This document shows positions 23,560-36,376 of a stretch of 64,000 bases of DNA, in pieces. The notes beneath the pieces were generated by a model. It was not told where the DNA came from. It searched no databases and saw nothing but the letters and a program-made list of their open reading frames with translations. Each line of letters starts with the position of its first letter. Position 1 is the stretch's first letter. The DNA is taken from NCBI GenBank assembly GCA_964023205.1, contig OZ026835.1:44675083-44739082 (forward strand), in the 5' to 3' direction. Both the position numbers and the translations under genes were made by a program. Source of the DNA: Lutraria lutraria (lineage: Eukaryota > Mollusca > Bivalvia > Venerida > Mactridae).

Positions 23560-26258
23560 TGAAGTATTACATAATTAAGTATATATTTGACATTGTCCAT
23601 CCTGTGAAGTTTTACATTATGAAGTATATATTTGTATGTATATATTTGACATTTGTCCATTGTGTGAAGCACTACATTATGAAGTATATATTTGACATTT
23701 GTCCATCCTGTGAAGTTTTACATTATGAAGTTTATATTTGACATTTGTCTATCCTGTGAAGTTTTACATTATGAAGTTTATATTTGACATTTGTCCATCC
23801 TGTGAAGTTTTACATTATGAAGTATATATTTGACATTTGTCCATCCTGTGAAGTTTTATATTATGGAGTATATATTTGACATTTGTCCATCCTGTGAAGT
23901 AATACATTATGAAGTATATATTTGACATTTGTCCATCCTGTGAAGTTTTATATTATGAAGTATATATTTGACATTTGTCCATCCTGTGAAGTTTTATATT
24001 ATGGAGTATATATTTGACATTTGTCCATCCTGTGAAGTAATACATTATGAAGTATATATTTGACATTGACCATCCTGTGAAGTTTTATATTATGAAGTAT
24101 ATATTTGACATTGACCATCCTGTGAAGTTTTATATTATGAAGTATATATTTCACATTGACCATCCTGTGAAGTTTTATATTATGAAGTATATATTTGATA
24201 TTTGTCCATCCTGTGAAGTTTTATATTATGAAGTATATATTTGACATTTGTCCATCCTGTGAAGTTTTATATTATGAAGTATATATTTGACATTTGTCCA
24301 TCCTGTGAAGTATTACATAATTAAGTATATATTTGACATTGTCCATCCTGTGAAGTAATACATTATGGAGTATATATTTGACATTTGTCCATCCTTTGAA
24401 GTTTTATATTATGAAGTATATATTTGACATTTGTCCATCCTGTGAAGTAATACATTATGGAGTATATATTTGACATTTGTCCATCCTGTGAAGTTTTATA
24501 TTATGGAGTATATATTTGACATTTGTCTGTCCTGTGAAGTTTTACATTATGAAGTATATATTTGACATTTGTCCATCCTGTGAAGTTTTATATTATGAAG
24601 TATATATTTGACATTGACCATCCTGTGAAGTTTTATATTATGAAGTATATATTTGACATTGACCATCCTGTGAAGTTTTATATTATGAAGTATATATTTG
24701 ACATTTGTCCATCTTGTGAAGCACTACATTATGTAGTATAAATTTGATATTTGTCCATCTTGTGAAGCACTACATTATGAAGTATATATTTGACATTTGT
24801 CCATCCTGTGAAGTAATACATTATGGAGTATATATTTGACATTTGTCAATCCTGTGAAGTAATATATTATGAAGTATATATTTGACATTTGTCTATCCTG
24901 TGAAGTTTTACATTATGAAGTATATATTTGACATTTGTCCATCCTGTGAAGTTTTATATTATGAAGTATATATTTGACATTGACCATCCTGTGAAGTTTT
25001 ATATTATGAAGTATATATTTGACATTGACCATCCTGTGAAGTATTACATTATGTAGTATATATTTGACATTTGTCCATCTTGTGAAGCACTACATTATGT
25101 AGTATAAATTTGACATTTGTCCATCTTGTGAAGCACTACATTATGTAGTATAAATTTGACATTTGTCCATCTTGTGAAGTTTTACATTATGAAGTGTATA
25201 TTTGACATTTGTCCATCTTGTGAAGCACTACATTATGTAGTATAAATTTGACATTTGTCCATCTTGTGAAGCACTACATTATGTAGTATAAATTTGACAT
25301 TGTCCATCCTGTGAAGTTTTATATTATGAAGTATATATTTGACATTTGTCCATCTTGTGAAGCACTACATTATGTAGTATAAATTTGATATTTGTCCATC
25401 TTGTGAAGCACTACATTATGAAGTATATATTTGACATTTGTCCATCCTGTGAAGTAATACATTATGGAGTATATATTTGACATTTGTCAATCCTGTGAAG
25501 TAATATATTATGAAGTATATATTTGACATTTGTCTATCCTGTGAAGTTTTACATTATGAAGTATATATTTGACATTTGTCCATCCTGTGAAGTTTTATAT
25601 TATGAAGTATATATTTGACATTGACCATCCTGTGAAGTTTTATATTATGAAGTATATATTTGACATTGACCATCCTGTGAAGTATTACATTATGTAGTAT
25701 ATATTTGACATTTGTCCATCTTGTGAAGCACTACATTATGTAGTATAAATTTGACATTTGTCCATCTTGTGAAGCACTACATTATGTAGTATAAATTTGA
25801 CATTTGTCCATCTTGTGAAGTTTTACATTATGAAGTGTATATTTGACATTTGTCCATCTTGTGAAGCACTACATTATGTAGTATAAATTTGACATTTGTC
25901 CATCTTGTGAAGCACTACATTATGTAGTATAAATTTGACATTGTCCATCCTGTGAAGTTTTACATTATGAAGTATATATTTGACATTTGTCCATCTTGTG
26001 AAGCACTACATTATGTAGTATAAATTTGACATTTGTCCATCTTGTGAAGCACTACATTATGTAGTATAAATTTGATATTTGTCCATCTTGTGAAGCACTA
26101 CATTATGTAGTATAAATTTGACATTTGTCCATCTTGTGAAGCACTACATTATGAAGTATAAATTTGACATTGTCCATCCTGTGAAGTTTTATATTATGAA
26201 GTACATATTTGACATTGTCCATCCTGTGAAGTCATACATTATGAAGTACACATTTGAC
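23560..26258. repeat. 46-bp minisatellite, about 58 copies, with a 641-bp higher-order duplication
   Basis: Core GAAGTATATATTTGACATTTGTCCATCCTG.. in units of about 46 bp (44 bp where TTTGTCC is shortened to TTGACC or TTGTCC). A block beginning at 24721 with GCACTACATTATGTAGTATA recurs from 25362 with the same order of variants, so about 14 units were copied together. Confidence 0.95.
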
Positions 26259-26264
26259 ACTGTA

Positions 26265-28590
26265 CTTATAATTATAGAAATTGACAGTAATGGTGAAACA
26301 TAAGCAAACCATCCAAAACTGAATTAGCAGTGAGATGATAGTAAGCAAGTTTTCCTAAAATAAGTGCAAAACAGACAAGATTCAAACTTATTAAAATAGC
26401 TTGAGTTTTATGTCTGAATACTTCATGAAAATAACATTCATGCCGGTTCTGTATTCATTGAATTATTTCTCAGCTAATACCGTTACACCTATATGTTATT
26501 TACAGTTTTTGAAATAGAACATATACACAAGTTGAATCCATCTGAAGCCATTATTTGCATGAACAGCGATGTAAGCTATATTAAACACAATATGACCAGT
26601 GTAACACACATAATAACATCATTTTCTTGGCAACAATTTAAGGTTTATTCTCTATATACGCTTATTTAATATTTGTGGACTAGATCGTGTACTGAAATGA
26701 AACATCACAGGATTTATAGAAAGGACACATTTAACACACTCATCAAAGTTAAACTAATACATACTTTGTATGCCCTAATACAACACATAACATAATATTA
26801 ATTCAAGTCCTGTCGAAATGGGGCAAAAATTTAAGTGTTTGAACTTTGAAATGAGGCAAATATTTAAGTGTTTGAAATTTAAAGGCAAAAATAACCAGCC
26901 ACCATTTTATGAAATTTGAATACCAGTAAGCAATGCAAATATTAAAATTACAAAAATGTGAACATACTACAACGGTAGTCGATAGATTAAAAATCTGAAT
27001 AGTAAATATATTAAGTTTACCTCCATATCAAAAGAATGTATATCCAAGTTTTACTTGTATCAAACATCCAGCCATTAATCGGTAGCTGAAATTTTATTCT
27101 CAATCTTACACTAGTATGTAACCCCAATACCTATTGAATTGCCAACAAAAGGATAAAATTAGACGTGAAATGTAAATTTGAAGCTTGAAAGTATGACGTA
27201 GTATTTAAGGTTTGTAAGATAAATATCTGTTTTCATTGGGTATTATTGTCCACCTACAACTTTCACTCAATACACTATACATGTACGAACACACGATCTA
27301 TCCAAAAATAGTAAATGAATTGCATTCAACCATAAACTAGATGATCTATGCATTAAACTTCAGGCAAAATTTTCGCATGCAAGAAAAATCAATAGTATAT
27401 TGAACTGGCCATTTCCAGTAACAATAAAGTTTAATTGTGCATAAAATGACAATTATTATTTATCTGCATAACATAAAACTTGGTCTCGACTCAATTAAAT
27501 CTAATACAATTCTATAATATATTAAATCATTTCCATAAACCATCAACATCTCATTGTCGATAGATGTTTTCACTGTAAAGAAATATGTTATTTTTATTCT
27601 AAAACTATAATAACTTAATAAAGCCTTCTGTGTAAATTTAAGAATTCTACTTCATAATAAATTTTTTCAACCATTGGACCAGTGGGTTGAGTAACCCAGA
27701 GGATTTACTAGACATGACTCAATTTGAACTGGACCAAATGTTCTCAAGACAAACAATATTGTATAGTACAATACCTCTCTATATTGTTACACTATTAGTG
27801 TATTGATGATACACCAACTGATGTAACAATAAATTGACACTCTATCAGACGAAAATCCTAATAATTCATAGAATTTGGATTTCCAGGCGCCAAACAAAAG
27901 CAAATTAAATACATACATGACTGTGTAAATTGATTCCATTCATTAAAACTATGTACATGTTGATAACATGAAGGGAAGGAGAAAACAGCAAGAAATCTGT
28001 GTATTTTTTAACTAGACCAGTTGGACCAATTACAATGGACTTTATTAGACCAGACCTACATTCTACCAGGCAATGTCATTCGGTCCTATGTTAACGTCTA
28101 ACCCTGATTTACTGATCAATATAAAAATTTGACTTGGTAACCAACAAAGCAGAACATCCTTTTTAAATGTCAATATCCAGTTCATGTTATATGATCATTT
28201 ACTGTGTGAATAATGCTATATAATTTCTGTCCTCAGAGTAAATGCTGTAGTAAAACAATTTGAATCCATGATGACCATGTATATACTGCATGAAAAATGT
28301 CCAATCCTTCAGAAAGTCAACAATTAAGTGTTAATATGTAACAGTATTCAATGAGAGGATTTTTTCATACATGAAATCATTTATTTTAACATCACCAGTA
28401 TAATTTCAATGGTAAACATCAAAATTATTGCTTCATTAGAAATATGCATGAGAAGCTACATGCTACCTTGACATGTAAACACACAATATACAACAAGCTA
28501 GCAATCTGTTCTAGATTCATCAAGAAATGAAAGTAACAGGTGGCATGCAGCTGACAAGTATTAAATCACTCCTCACTTTATAAATATTTA
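26265..28590. other. Unannotated AT-rich stretch
   Basis: No gene, RNA or element recognised on either strand over 2.3 kb. Confidence 0.4.
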
Positions 28591-28599
28591 GTCAGCTTC

Positions 28600-29910
28600 T
28601 GTATAACAGAAATATATTACTTCTACATTACAGAAATATAAAACTTCTACATTACAGAAACATAAAACTTCTACATAACAGAAATATTTAACTCCTACAT
28701 TACAGAAATATATAACTTCTACATTACAGAAATAAATAACTTCTACATTACAGAAATATATAACTTCTACATTACAGAAATATATAACTTCTACATTACA
28801 GAAATATATAACTTCTACATTACAGAAATATATAACTTCTACATCACAGAAATATATACCTCCTACATTACAGATATATATAACTTCTACATTACAGAAA
28901 TATATAACTTCTACATTACAGAAATATATAACTTCTACATTACAGAAATATATAACTTCCACATTACAGAAATATATAACTCCTACATTACAGAAATATA
29001 TAACTTCTACATTACAGAAATATATAACTCCTATATTACAGAAATATATAACTTCTACATTACAGAAATATATAATTTCTACATTACAGAAATATATAAC
29101 TCCTACATTACAGAAATATATAACTTCTACATTACAGAAATATATAACTTCTGAATACAGAAATATATAACTTCTACATTACAGAAATATATAACTCCTA
29201 CATTACAGAAATATATAACTCCTACATTACAGAAATATATAACTCCTACATTACAGAAATATATAACTCATACATTACAGAAATACATAACTTCTACATT
29301 ACAGAAATATATAACTTCTACATTACAGAAATATATAACTCCTACATTACAGAAATATATAACTCCTACATTACAGAAATATATAACTTCTACATTACAG
29401 AAATATATAACTTCTACATTACAGAAATATAAAAACTTTAATATTACAGAAATATATAATTTCTTTATAACAGAAATATATAACTTCTACATTACAGAAA
29501 TATATAAATTCTACATTACAGAAATATATAACTTCTACATTACAGAAATATATAACTTTTATATTACAGAAATATATAACTCCTACATTACAGAAATATA
29601 TAACTTCTACATTACAGAAATATATAACTTCTACATTACAGAAATATATAACTTCTATATTACAGAAATATATAACTCCTATATTACAGAAATATATAAC
29701 TTCTACATTACAGAAATATAAAAACTTTAATATTACAGAAATATATAATTTCTTTATAACAGAAATATATAACTTCTACATTACAGAAATATATAAATTC
29801 TACATTACAGAAATATATAACTTCTACATTACAGAAATATATAACTTTTATATTACAGAAATATATAATTTCTTTGTAACAGGAACATATAACTTCTATA
29901 TTACAGAAAT
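28600..29910. repeat. 24-bp minisatellite, about 55 copies
   Basis: Core ACATTACAGAAATATATAAC plus TTCT or TCCT. The unit is a multiple of three, giving minus-strand open frames with the octamer repeat EVIYFCNV; these are artefacts. A larger block with AAAAACTTTAATATTACAG appears at 29422 and again at 29711, a 289-bp internal duplication. Confidence 0.95.
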
Positions 29911-30154
29911 TGTGTGCAAATGGAACCTTCAGGTTACCATTGTCTAAGATAACTATAACATATTCCTCATATAGAGTCATCATTTTGACCTTATGTCATT
30001 GGCCATGTACCAGTACTGTGTAAGTTTACTATTGTCAAAATTACTCTACTCCATTATAAAGTACATAACTTTATAAAATCTAAGACAATTAAGTGCAGAA
30101 GAAGACATGAAAGAAAAGTTTAAACAGCGAAAAAAATATTACTTTAATCTAAAA

Positions 30155-30335
30155 ACAGTCAAACCTGTGAACAAAGGCCACCCTTAGGAAAGACAAAATG
30201 TGGCCTTTATTGACAGGACTGGTGGCCCTTATTCAAAGGTCATTTTGTTAAAATCAATTACGATTTTAGGAGCAATGACCTTTATTCACAGGATGGCCTT
30301 TTCTAGGAGGTGGCTTCTAACACAGGTTTCACTGT
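30155..30335. mobile_element. MITE with ACAGTCAAACCTGTG ends, copy 1
   Basis: Inverted ends ACAGTCAAACCTGTG / CACAGGTTTCACTGT (14 of 15), with internal words AAAGGCCACC / GGTGGCCTT. Related copies at about 48583-48750 and 60386-60537. Confidence 0.75.
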
Positions 30336-30911
30336 ATATATTTATACAGAAAGCTATCTACATGATCTAATGACGAACACTTCAACCTCAACGTAGTACT
30401 TTTCAATGCCATGTTAGACATCTACTGAACAAAGTAATAACGTAGATCTGAGATATACTGGTGGGAAAATGTTATTTACAATATCATTTAATGATGGTAC
30501 AATCAGACAGAATGATTATGTCCTTCTGATTAAATCGTGACAATTTTATAGAGCTGTACGCTTTATGACACACTGATGATTCTCCCAAGTTTAACACTTA
30601 TGGAGATATTGGAAGACTCAAGAACATAGTAATAAAGCCCACAGAATCAATAATTCTCTTAAGGAAATTTACCCTGCAACATCTCCATAGACAATGAACC
30701 AAAGCAATAGACAAATACGAAATAATTCATTACGGAAGCCGTGTTTAGGGGCATGTCATGTCTTTCTCTCATTTAATAGTCTATTTGCCTAGCAGAAAAT
30801 TGACATAATACATCATGTACTATGTTAAAAACCAAACAGATATATGTTTGTTAAACACCTTATTATCTCCATTATGTATATATAATTGTATATTTATAAT
30901 ATCTTAAACCT

Positions 30912-31770
30912 ATAAACAAGAGGGCCACATTGGCCCTTTATCGCTCACCTGAGAACAAAGGCCAATAATCAATGACCAGGTAATATAGTTTCCATCTCGT
31001 AAAACTCATTTTTACGTAGATTTTGAGATCAAAACCAACAATGAAGGTATAATACTGTTAAACAAGCTAAAACGTAGCAAATTTTCTAATCCAAGGGCCC
31101 ATAACTCTTGAAGTTCTGGTCCCATTCCACCCATAATGAACTTGTCCAATACCGTAAGGTCATAAACATTCAAATTGTAAATATGACTAGGATCGGTGAG
31201 TAAATGAAGGCTAACATATAGCAAATTTTCTAAGTCAAGGGCCCATAAATCTTGAAGTTGTGGTCTGATTCTGCCCATATTCATACTTGTCCAAGATCTT
31301 TTGGTTATACTCATTAACAGAAAATATTATTATGATCGGTGAATAAATGAAGGCGCTAGAGTGTAAACAAGCTAAAATATAGCAAATTTTCAAAGTCAAG
31401 GGCCCATAACTCTTGAAGTTCTGGTCCACTTCCGCCCATAATCGAACTTGTCCAAGATCTTTTGGTTATACACATTTACTGAAAATATGATTAGGTTTGG
31501 TGAATAAATGAAGGCGCTAGAGTGTAAACAAGCTAAATATAGCAAATTTTGTAATTCAAGGGCCCATAACTCTAGAAGTTATTGTCAGACTTTGCCCATA
31601 ATCGAACTTAGCCGAGACATTGTGGCCATATACATTGTGAGCAAGTTTAATCACGATTCGTTAAGAGCTGCGGATGCTAGAGTGTAAACAAACTAATTGT
31701 GGCCGGACGCCGGACGCCAGACATTCAACGATACTAAAAGCTCACCTGATGAATCAAGTGAGCTAAAAAA
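30912..31770. repeat. Hairpin-ended dispersed repeat with internal about 150-bp direct repeats
   Basis: Starts ACAAGAGGGCCACATTGGCCCT (hairpin, then TATCGCTCACCTGAG) and ends CTCACCTGATGAATCAAGTGAG (hairpin). Between are four degenerate repeats around AAGGGCCCATAACTCTTGAAG. Open frames within it on the minus strand arise from the repeat. Common architecture in this window; no coding capacity seen. Confidence 0.8.
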
Positions 31771-32150
31771 TATATCATTCTCCATGTCAAAGGTTAAATA
31801 TAATGAACATCATCAAATAGTGGAGCAAAATATAACTTTCTCTAAGTCGAACATATCATTCAGTAGAAAAATAAATATAGCTTTCTCTAGGTCAAACATG
31901 TGAACAACAGACTGAAGTAACTAAATAATAATATTAGTATCAGCAAGTACATAAATTCCAAGCTTAATGTACTTTTTGAAATTCACTTTTTTCTACATTC
32001 TACATCTTCCTGTTCTCTCTGGTTGAACCTTCAACATTTATGTAGATTTCATCATCTGGTTTAAAAATACCTTACAACATTGACCTTGAGAACATAAAAT
32101 GAGACACAAGTATGAAAACCAGTCTAAAGTTCAACCAAATCAGACAGGAG
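31771..32150. other. Unannotated stretch with short SINE-like words
   Basis: Degenerate direct repeats of TATAACTTTCTCTA-GTC at 31776-31900; nothing else recognised. Confidence 0.4.
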
Positions 32151-32151
32151 G

Positions 32152-32704
32152 AGAATATAACCAAATATTTATTGGTTTGACCAACAGAGACAGTGAGGAA
32201 AGTTACCAAATATTCATTAGTTCAAAGAACTCGGACAAGAGGGGAATATTACCAAATATTCATTAGTTCAAAGAACTCGGACAAGAGGGGAATATTACCA
32301 AATATTCATTAGTTCAAAGAACTCGGGCAAGAGGGGAATATTACCAAATATTCATTAGTTCAAAGAACTCGGACAAGAGGGGAATATTACCAAATATTCA
32401 TTAGTTCAAAGAACTCGGGCAAGAGGGGAATATTACCAAATACTCATTAGTTCAAAGAACTCGGACAAGAGGGGAATATTACCAAATATTCATTAGTTCA
32501 AAGAACTCGGACAAGAGGGGAATATTACCAAATATTCATTAGTTCAAAGAACTCGGACAAGAGGGGAATATTACCAAATATTCATTAGTTCAAAGAACTC
32601 GGACAAGAGGGGAATATTACCAAATATTCATTAGTTCAAAGAACTCGGACAAGAGGGGAATATTACCAAATATTCATTAGTTCAAAGAACTCGGACAAGA
32701 GGGG
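32152..32704. repeat. 46-bp minisatellite, about 12 copies
   Basis: Unit GGAATATTACCAAATATTC followed by ATTAGTTCAAAGAACTCGG and ACAAGAGG. Copies are nearly identical (only GGAC/GGGC and ATATT/ATACT variants); the first copy is degenerate, so the array grew rightward or was homogenised recently. Confidence 0.95.
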
Positions 32705-34547
32705 CAGAACAAGATTCATTTAACACTCAAATATAATCATCACAATTTATATCTCATAATTTGAATATGAACAAAGAAAAAGTTGCAACAACCTTAACTT
32801 AACAATCTTTTTTTACTTAAAAAAAAAAGTGAAAATCTTATCTCATTAAAGAAACCCTTACACATCTAAAAGTGACTTTGGCCAGAGAAATTAACAAAGA
32901 AGTACACCGGTACACACAACAAACAAATTAATGAAAAGATAGGTAAATAATGTACCTTATAATGAACCATTACTATCATGGACTAATCAACCTGTCCTAT
33001 CATTAAACAATTTTAACTAAGATACAATTAAGTACATCAAGCATATATAAGTTCTGTATCATTTGTAATTGACCATCTGTTTTCCCTCACTGTGATTTGA
33101 AATTTCAAACTGTCACCAAAAATGTGCAATAACAGAATCTTACATTGAATCAACAATATAGTGTACAAATTGGTACAAACGGTAAAACATGCTGAGATCA
33201 TATAAAATATATTTTTAGAATAATTTTGGGCATCATAAAATGTTTCAATTAAATCAAGACAAAATCACTAATATCAATATCAATGTATTTGTGTTTTAGC
33301 ACTATTCCAAAACAATTGCATCCCCGATATCTGACAATCAGTATCTGTTATTGATGCTGATAAACACTCATGAATTATTCATACAACATTTGACAGGATG
33401 GAAACAAATGATTGTCTTGAACGATAGCAAACAAACAACACAAACAAATATTTACCTAAATACACATTAAATCAGTCTTTTATAGTCACACTTATACACA
33501 CATCTACTTTCCAAAACATAATAGAATACTAAAAATTGCATGCATTATCCAGTATGCCTGCCTCGTTCGGATAAAAAAATCCAATGACCATTTAAGGCAT
33601 AAATGACTAAAAAAACTCACCTTAATGAAAAAGTTAACACTTCAAAATAAATCCTGAGTAATTAGGCATAAAAAGAGTCAATTTTAGTCCAAAATCTGGG
33701 AGTCTATGGTCACATAATGTGTTTAACATCTGTCATTTTGTGTTGAGACTCTGTAACCTTCTCCAGCAGAAACCAGGATGATAATCAATAAACTCACTCC
33801 AAGGCATTCTGGGTAATTGTTATATTGACGTATTCATGGCTAGCTTGAGTTTCTACGTATACACATATTGGAAAATATGGAGTCCTAACTCTAGTCCTAT
33901 ATACTTTGGTCAATACAAGAGAATTCTTAAACGGACGCATGGAAATAAGAAGAATCAATGTCAGGACAGAAGAAATAAATACAATGGCATCTCTCTTTGG
34001 AGACTTAAATTGCAGGATCTTACTAAACTCATCAGTTTACAGTACTCAACTTAAGATCACACAAAAAATAATGACCAGACCTGTTAATAGAAATACACCA
34101 TATATAAATCATACCCAATAAATCAGATTGGATAATATATTGGAACAATCCTTGCAGCAAGTAATAACCACAGAATACAGTTGAACAGTATTGACTAAAT
34201 AAGGTATAATATCAATGTATGCAGCATTTACATATACACAGGTGTCTGCATGACAAATAATGTATGATATAACTAATATCAATACAATATGTTATCAAGT
34301 GACCACACCTGCTCCTATTTAAAGTCATGAACAGTACAATTGTTTCAATGTTTCCAAATAGTTGTTAATATGTTTATGCATAAAAATATAGATTTTATAT
34401 AAAAAACTAGAAAGCATCTGAACATACATTGTAGATGGTTATGTATACTACCAAATGTGTGATAATCATGTAATATATAACTTAATCGTAAACACAATAA
34501 CATTCAACATATCTCCAGTTTATACCATATAGCCATAAATTAAAGTA
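32705..34547. other. Unannotated AT-rich stretch
   Basis: Open frames at 33836-34121 are short and unrecognised. No element identified. Confidence 0.4.
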
Positions 34548-34862
34548 GAGCTATCACTAAAGGTGATGATACATACCCCCAGATGCCGCCTTGACCAAGT
34601 TATCGTTACATTTTACAAAGGGAAACATAACACTTTTTCATGCTTTTTAATATCTGCAAATAGTTGCTGAGGAATATCCTGACCAATTTCTAAATACACA
34701 TTATATAAAAAATAACAAAGGGCCATAACTCATTAAAATTGACTTGGACAAAACCTGTTGTGGACATGCACATTGAACTTGGCAAACTACTTATTACTTA
34801 ATTCCTGCATGTAGTTGCCGAGAAATAGTTTACCTGTTGTATAAACACTGTATAAACAAGAG
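34548..34862 (-). repeat. Hairpin-ended dispersed repeat (CTGGGGGTAT family), partial
   Basis: On the plus strand starts GTAGAGCTATCACTAAAGGTGAT then ATACCCCCAGATGCCGCC; matches the right end of the long copy at 58358-60222 in inverted orientation. It shows the site GAATATCCTGACC that is interrupted in the relative at 40793 by the 76-bp palindrome. Confidence 0.75.
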
Positions 34863-35260
34863 GGCCATGATGGCCCTATATTGCTCACCAGATAAAAAGA
34901 CTCTAAGAGAAAATTATCCAAATTTGATGCCGGGGCCATAATTTGAACAAACTTGGTAGAGGTCCACTAGACAATGCCACATACAAAATATTGAAGCTCT
35001 AGGCCTTGTGGTTTTGAACTAGAAGATTTTTTCAATTTTCCTACATAGGTCTATATAAATCAAGTGACCCCCGGGGTGGGGCCAATTTTGACCCTTGGAC
35101 AATAATTGAACGAACTTGGTAAATGTCCACTAGATAATGCTACATACAAAATATCTAGGTTATAAGCATTGTGGTTTCGGCCAAGAAGATTTAAAAAAAA
35201 TTCCTATAGAAGCCTATATGAATCAAGTGACCCCTGGGGCAGGGCCAATTTTGACCCTAG
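34858..35260. repeat. Hairpin-ended dispersed repeat (AAGAGGGCCATGATGGCCC family), partial
   Basis: Starts AACAAGAGGGCCATGATGG and holds two degenerate 160-bp repeats around CTAGATAATGC.ACATACAAAATAT and AAGTGACCCC.GGG. Runs into a SINE at 35268. Confidence 0.7.
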
Positions 35261-35267
35261 GATGTAA

Positions 35268-35377
35268 TATCTTCAGTCAAATTTGTCACAGACAGTGTGA
35301 GCCTCACCTGGGGTTTGAACTCACAACCTCTCGATCAACAGACCAACACTCTAACCACTGAGCTTACCGGGCAGAGG
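35268..35377 (-). mobile_element. tRNA-derived SINE, family B, minus copy (truncated)
   Basis: On the minus strand: CTGCCCGGTAAGCTCAGTGG (A box), a tRNA-like middle, GTGAGTTCAAACCCC (B box), then GAGGCTCACACTGTCTGTGA. The same unit occurs at 55150 on the plus strand. Confidence 0.82.
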
Positions 35378-35949
35378 GTGTCAAATAGGAAATAATCACA
35401 CATTGAGAAGCAAATATAAGTAGTCAATCAAGGACACATGAAATTTACAAGATAAATGGTTAAATATAGATCTCTATAACTGCAGGAACTTCTTCGACTG
35501 GATAATGAAGTTTACAGTAACATGGTTCCTATGGTTACACCAATAACTGACATAATCAACCAATACAAGATAGTTTGTCCCAGTAGAATACAGGAAATAT
35601 CGTACACAGATCAATTCTGTAATTCCATTTCAAAAACAAAAAAAATACTGACTTTAAAATACAAATATACAAACTTTATATAATACTATTGAAATTTACC
35701 AACAGATAAGAATAACTGTTATTTGAAAACAAATGTGAAACTGTTTTCAGTCCATGTGTGGGAGTTTGTTCGGCAAAATATTGATCTTCGTCAAAACTGA
35801 AGTAATGCAGGAGAGTTTATCAATAATGATACAAAGCTAAGGTCAGGTATTTCCTGTTATTTACATCATTCTGTAATCATCATAATTATACACTAGTAAC
35901 TTCCTTTCAATATGCATCTATGTTTTAAATAAATCTTATCTTCAATACA

Positions 35950-36336
35950 TTAAAGTCCCATAGGCATATAAATGTATTGGTCCTAATAGTTTCTGTTTGT
36001 TCTATAACAGGGGAATCCGGTGTGTTTTCCTCTCGTGCATACTTTATAGCAAGAAAAAATGTTTCCGAAACCACTATCGTATTTTTTTCAATATCATTGA
36101 AATAAATACTATTTATAGAACACCTGTGTTTTCCCGCAGTCATGTTATGCACACGTAGTAAAGTGACATCACGCGCCCTACATATTTCAAGTTTACAAAA
36201 GCAAAAATCACAGTGAAATGAGTGTTTTCAGACGAAAAAGGGCTTGTTTCGTCGGTAATAATTATCTTGGGATGATATCAGCAATTAGATGTTTTTGCAT
36301 AATTTTTTCTACAGCAAAAAGCTAATGGGGCTTTAA
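35950..36336. mobile_element. MITE with TTAA-flanked AGTCCCAT...ATGGGGCT ends, copy 1
   Basis: Begins TTAAAGTCCCATAGGCATA and ends GCTAATGGGGCTTTAA. Close relative at 55754-56126 (same internal sequence, including TTTTTTTCAATATCATTGAAA and TTGTTTCGTCGGTAAT) and more distant one at 60585-60919. TTAA at both ends would fit a TTAA target duplication as in piggyBac-type elements. Confidence 0.82.
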
Positions 36337-36376
36337 CAATAGGATAAAAACAATAATATATAACTATAAAATAACA

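Noticed and set aside
28588..29983. EVIYFCNV octapeptide repeat frames
   Set aside because: Products of the 24-bp array; no promoter, splice or family support.
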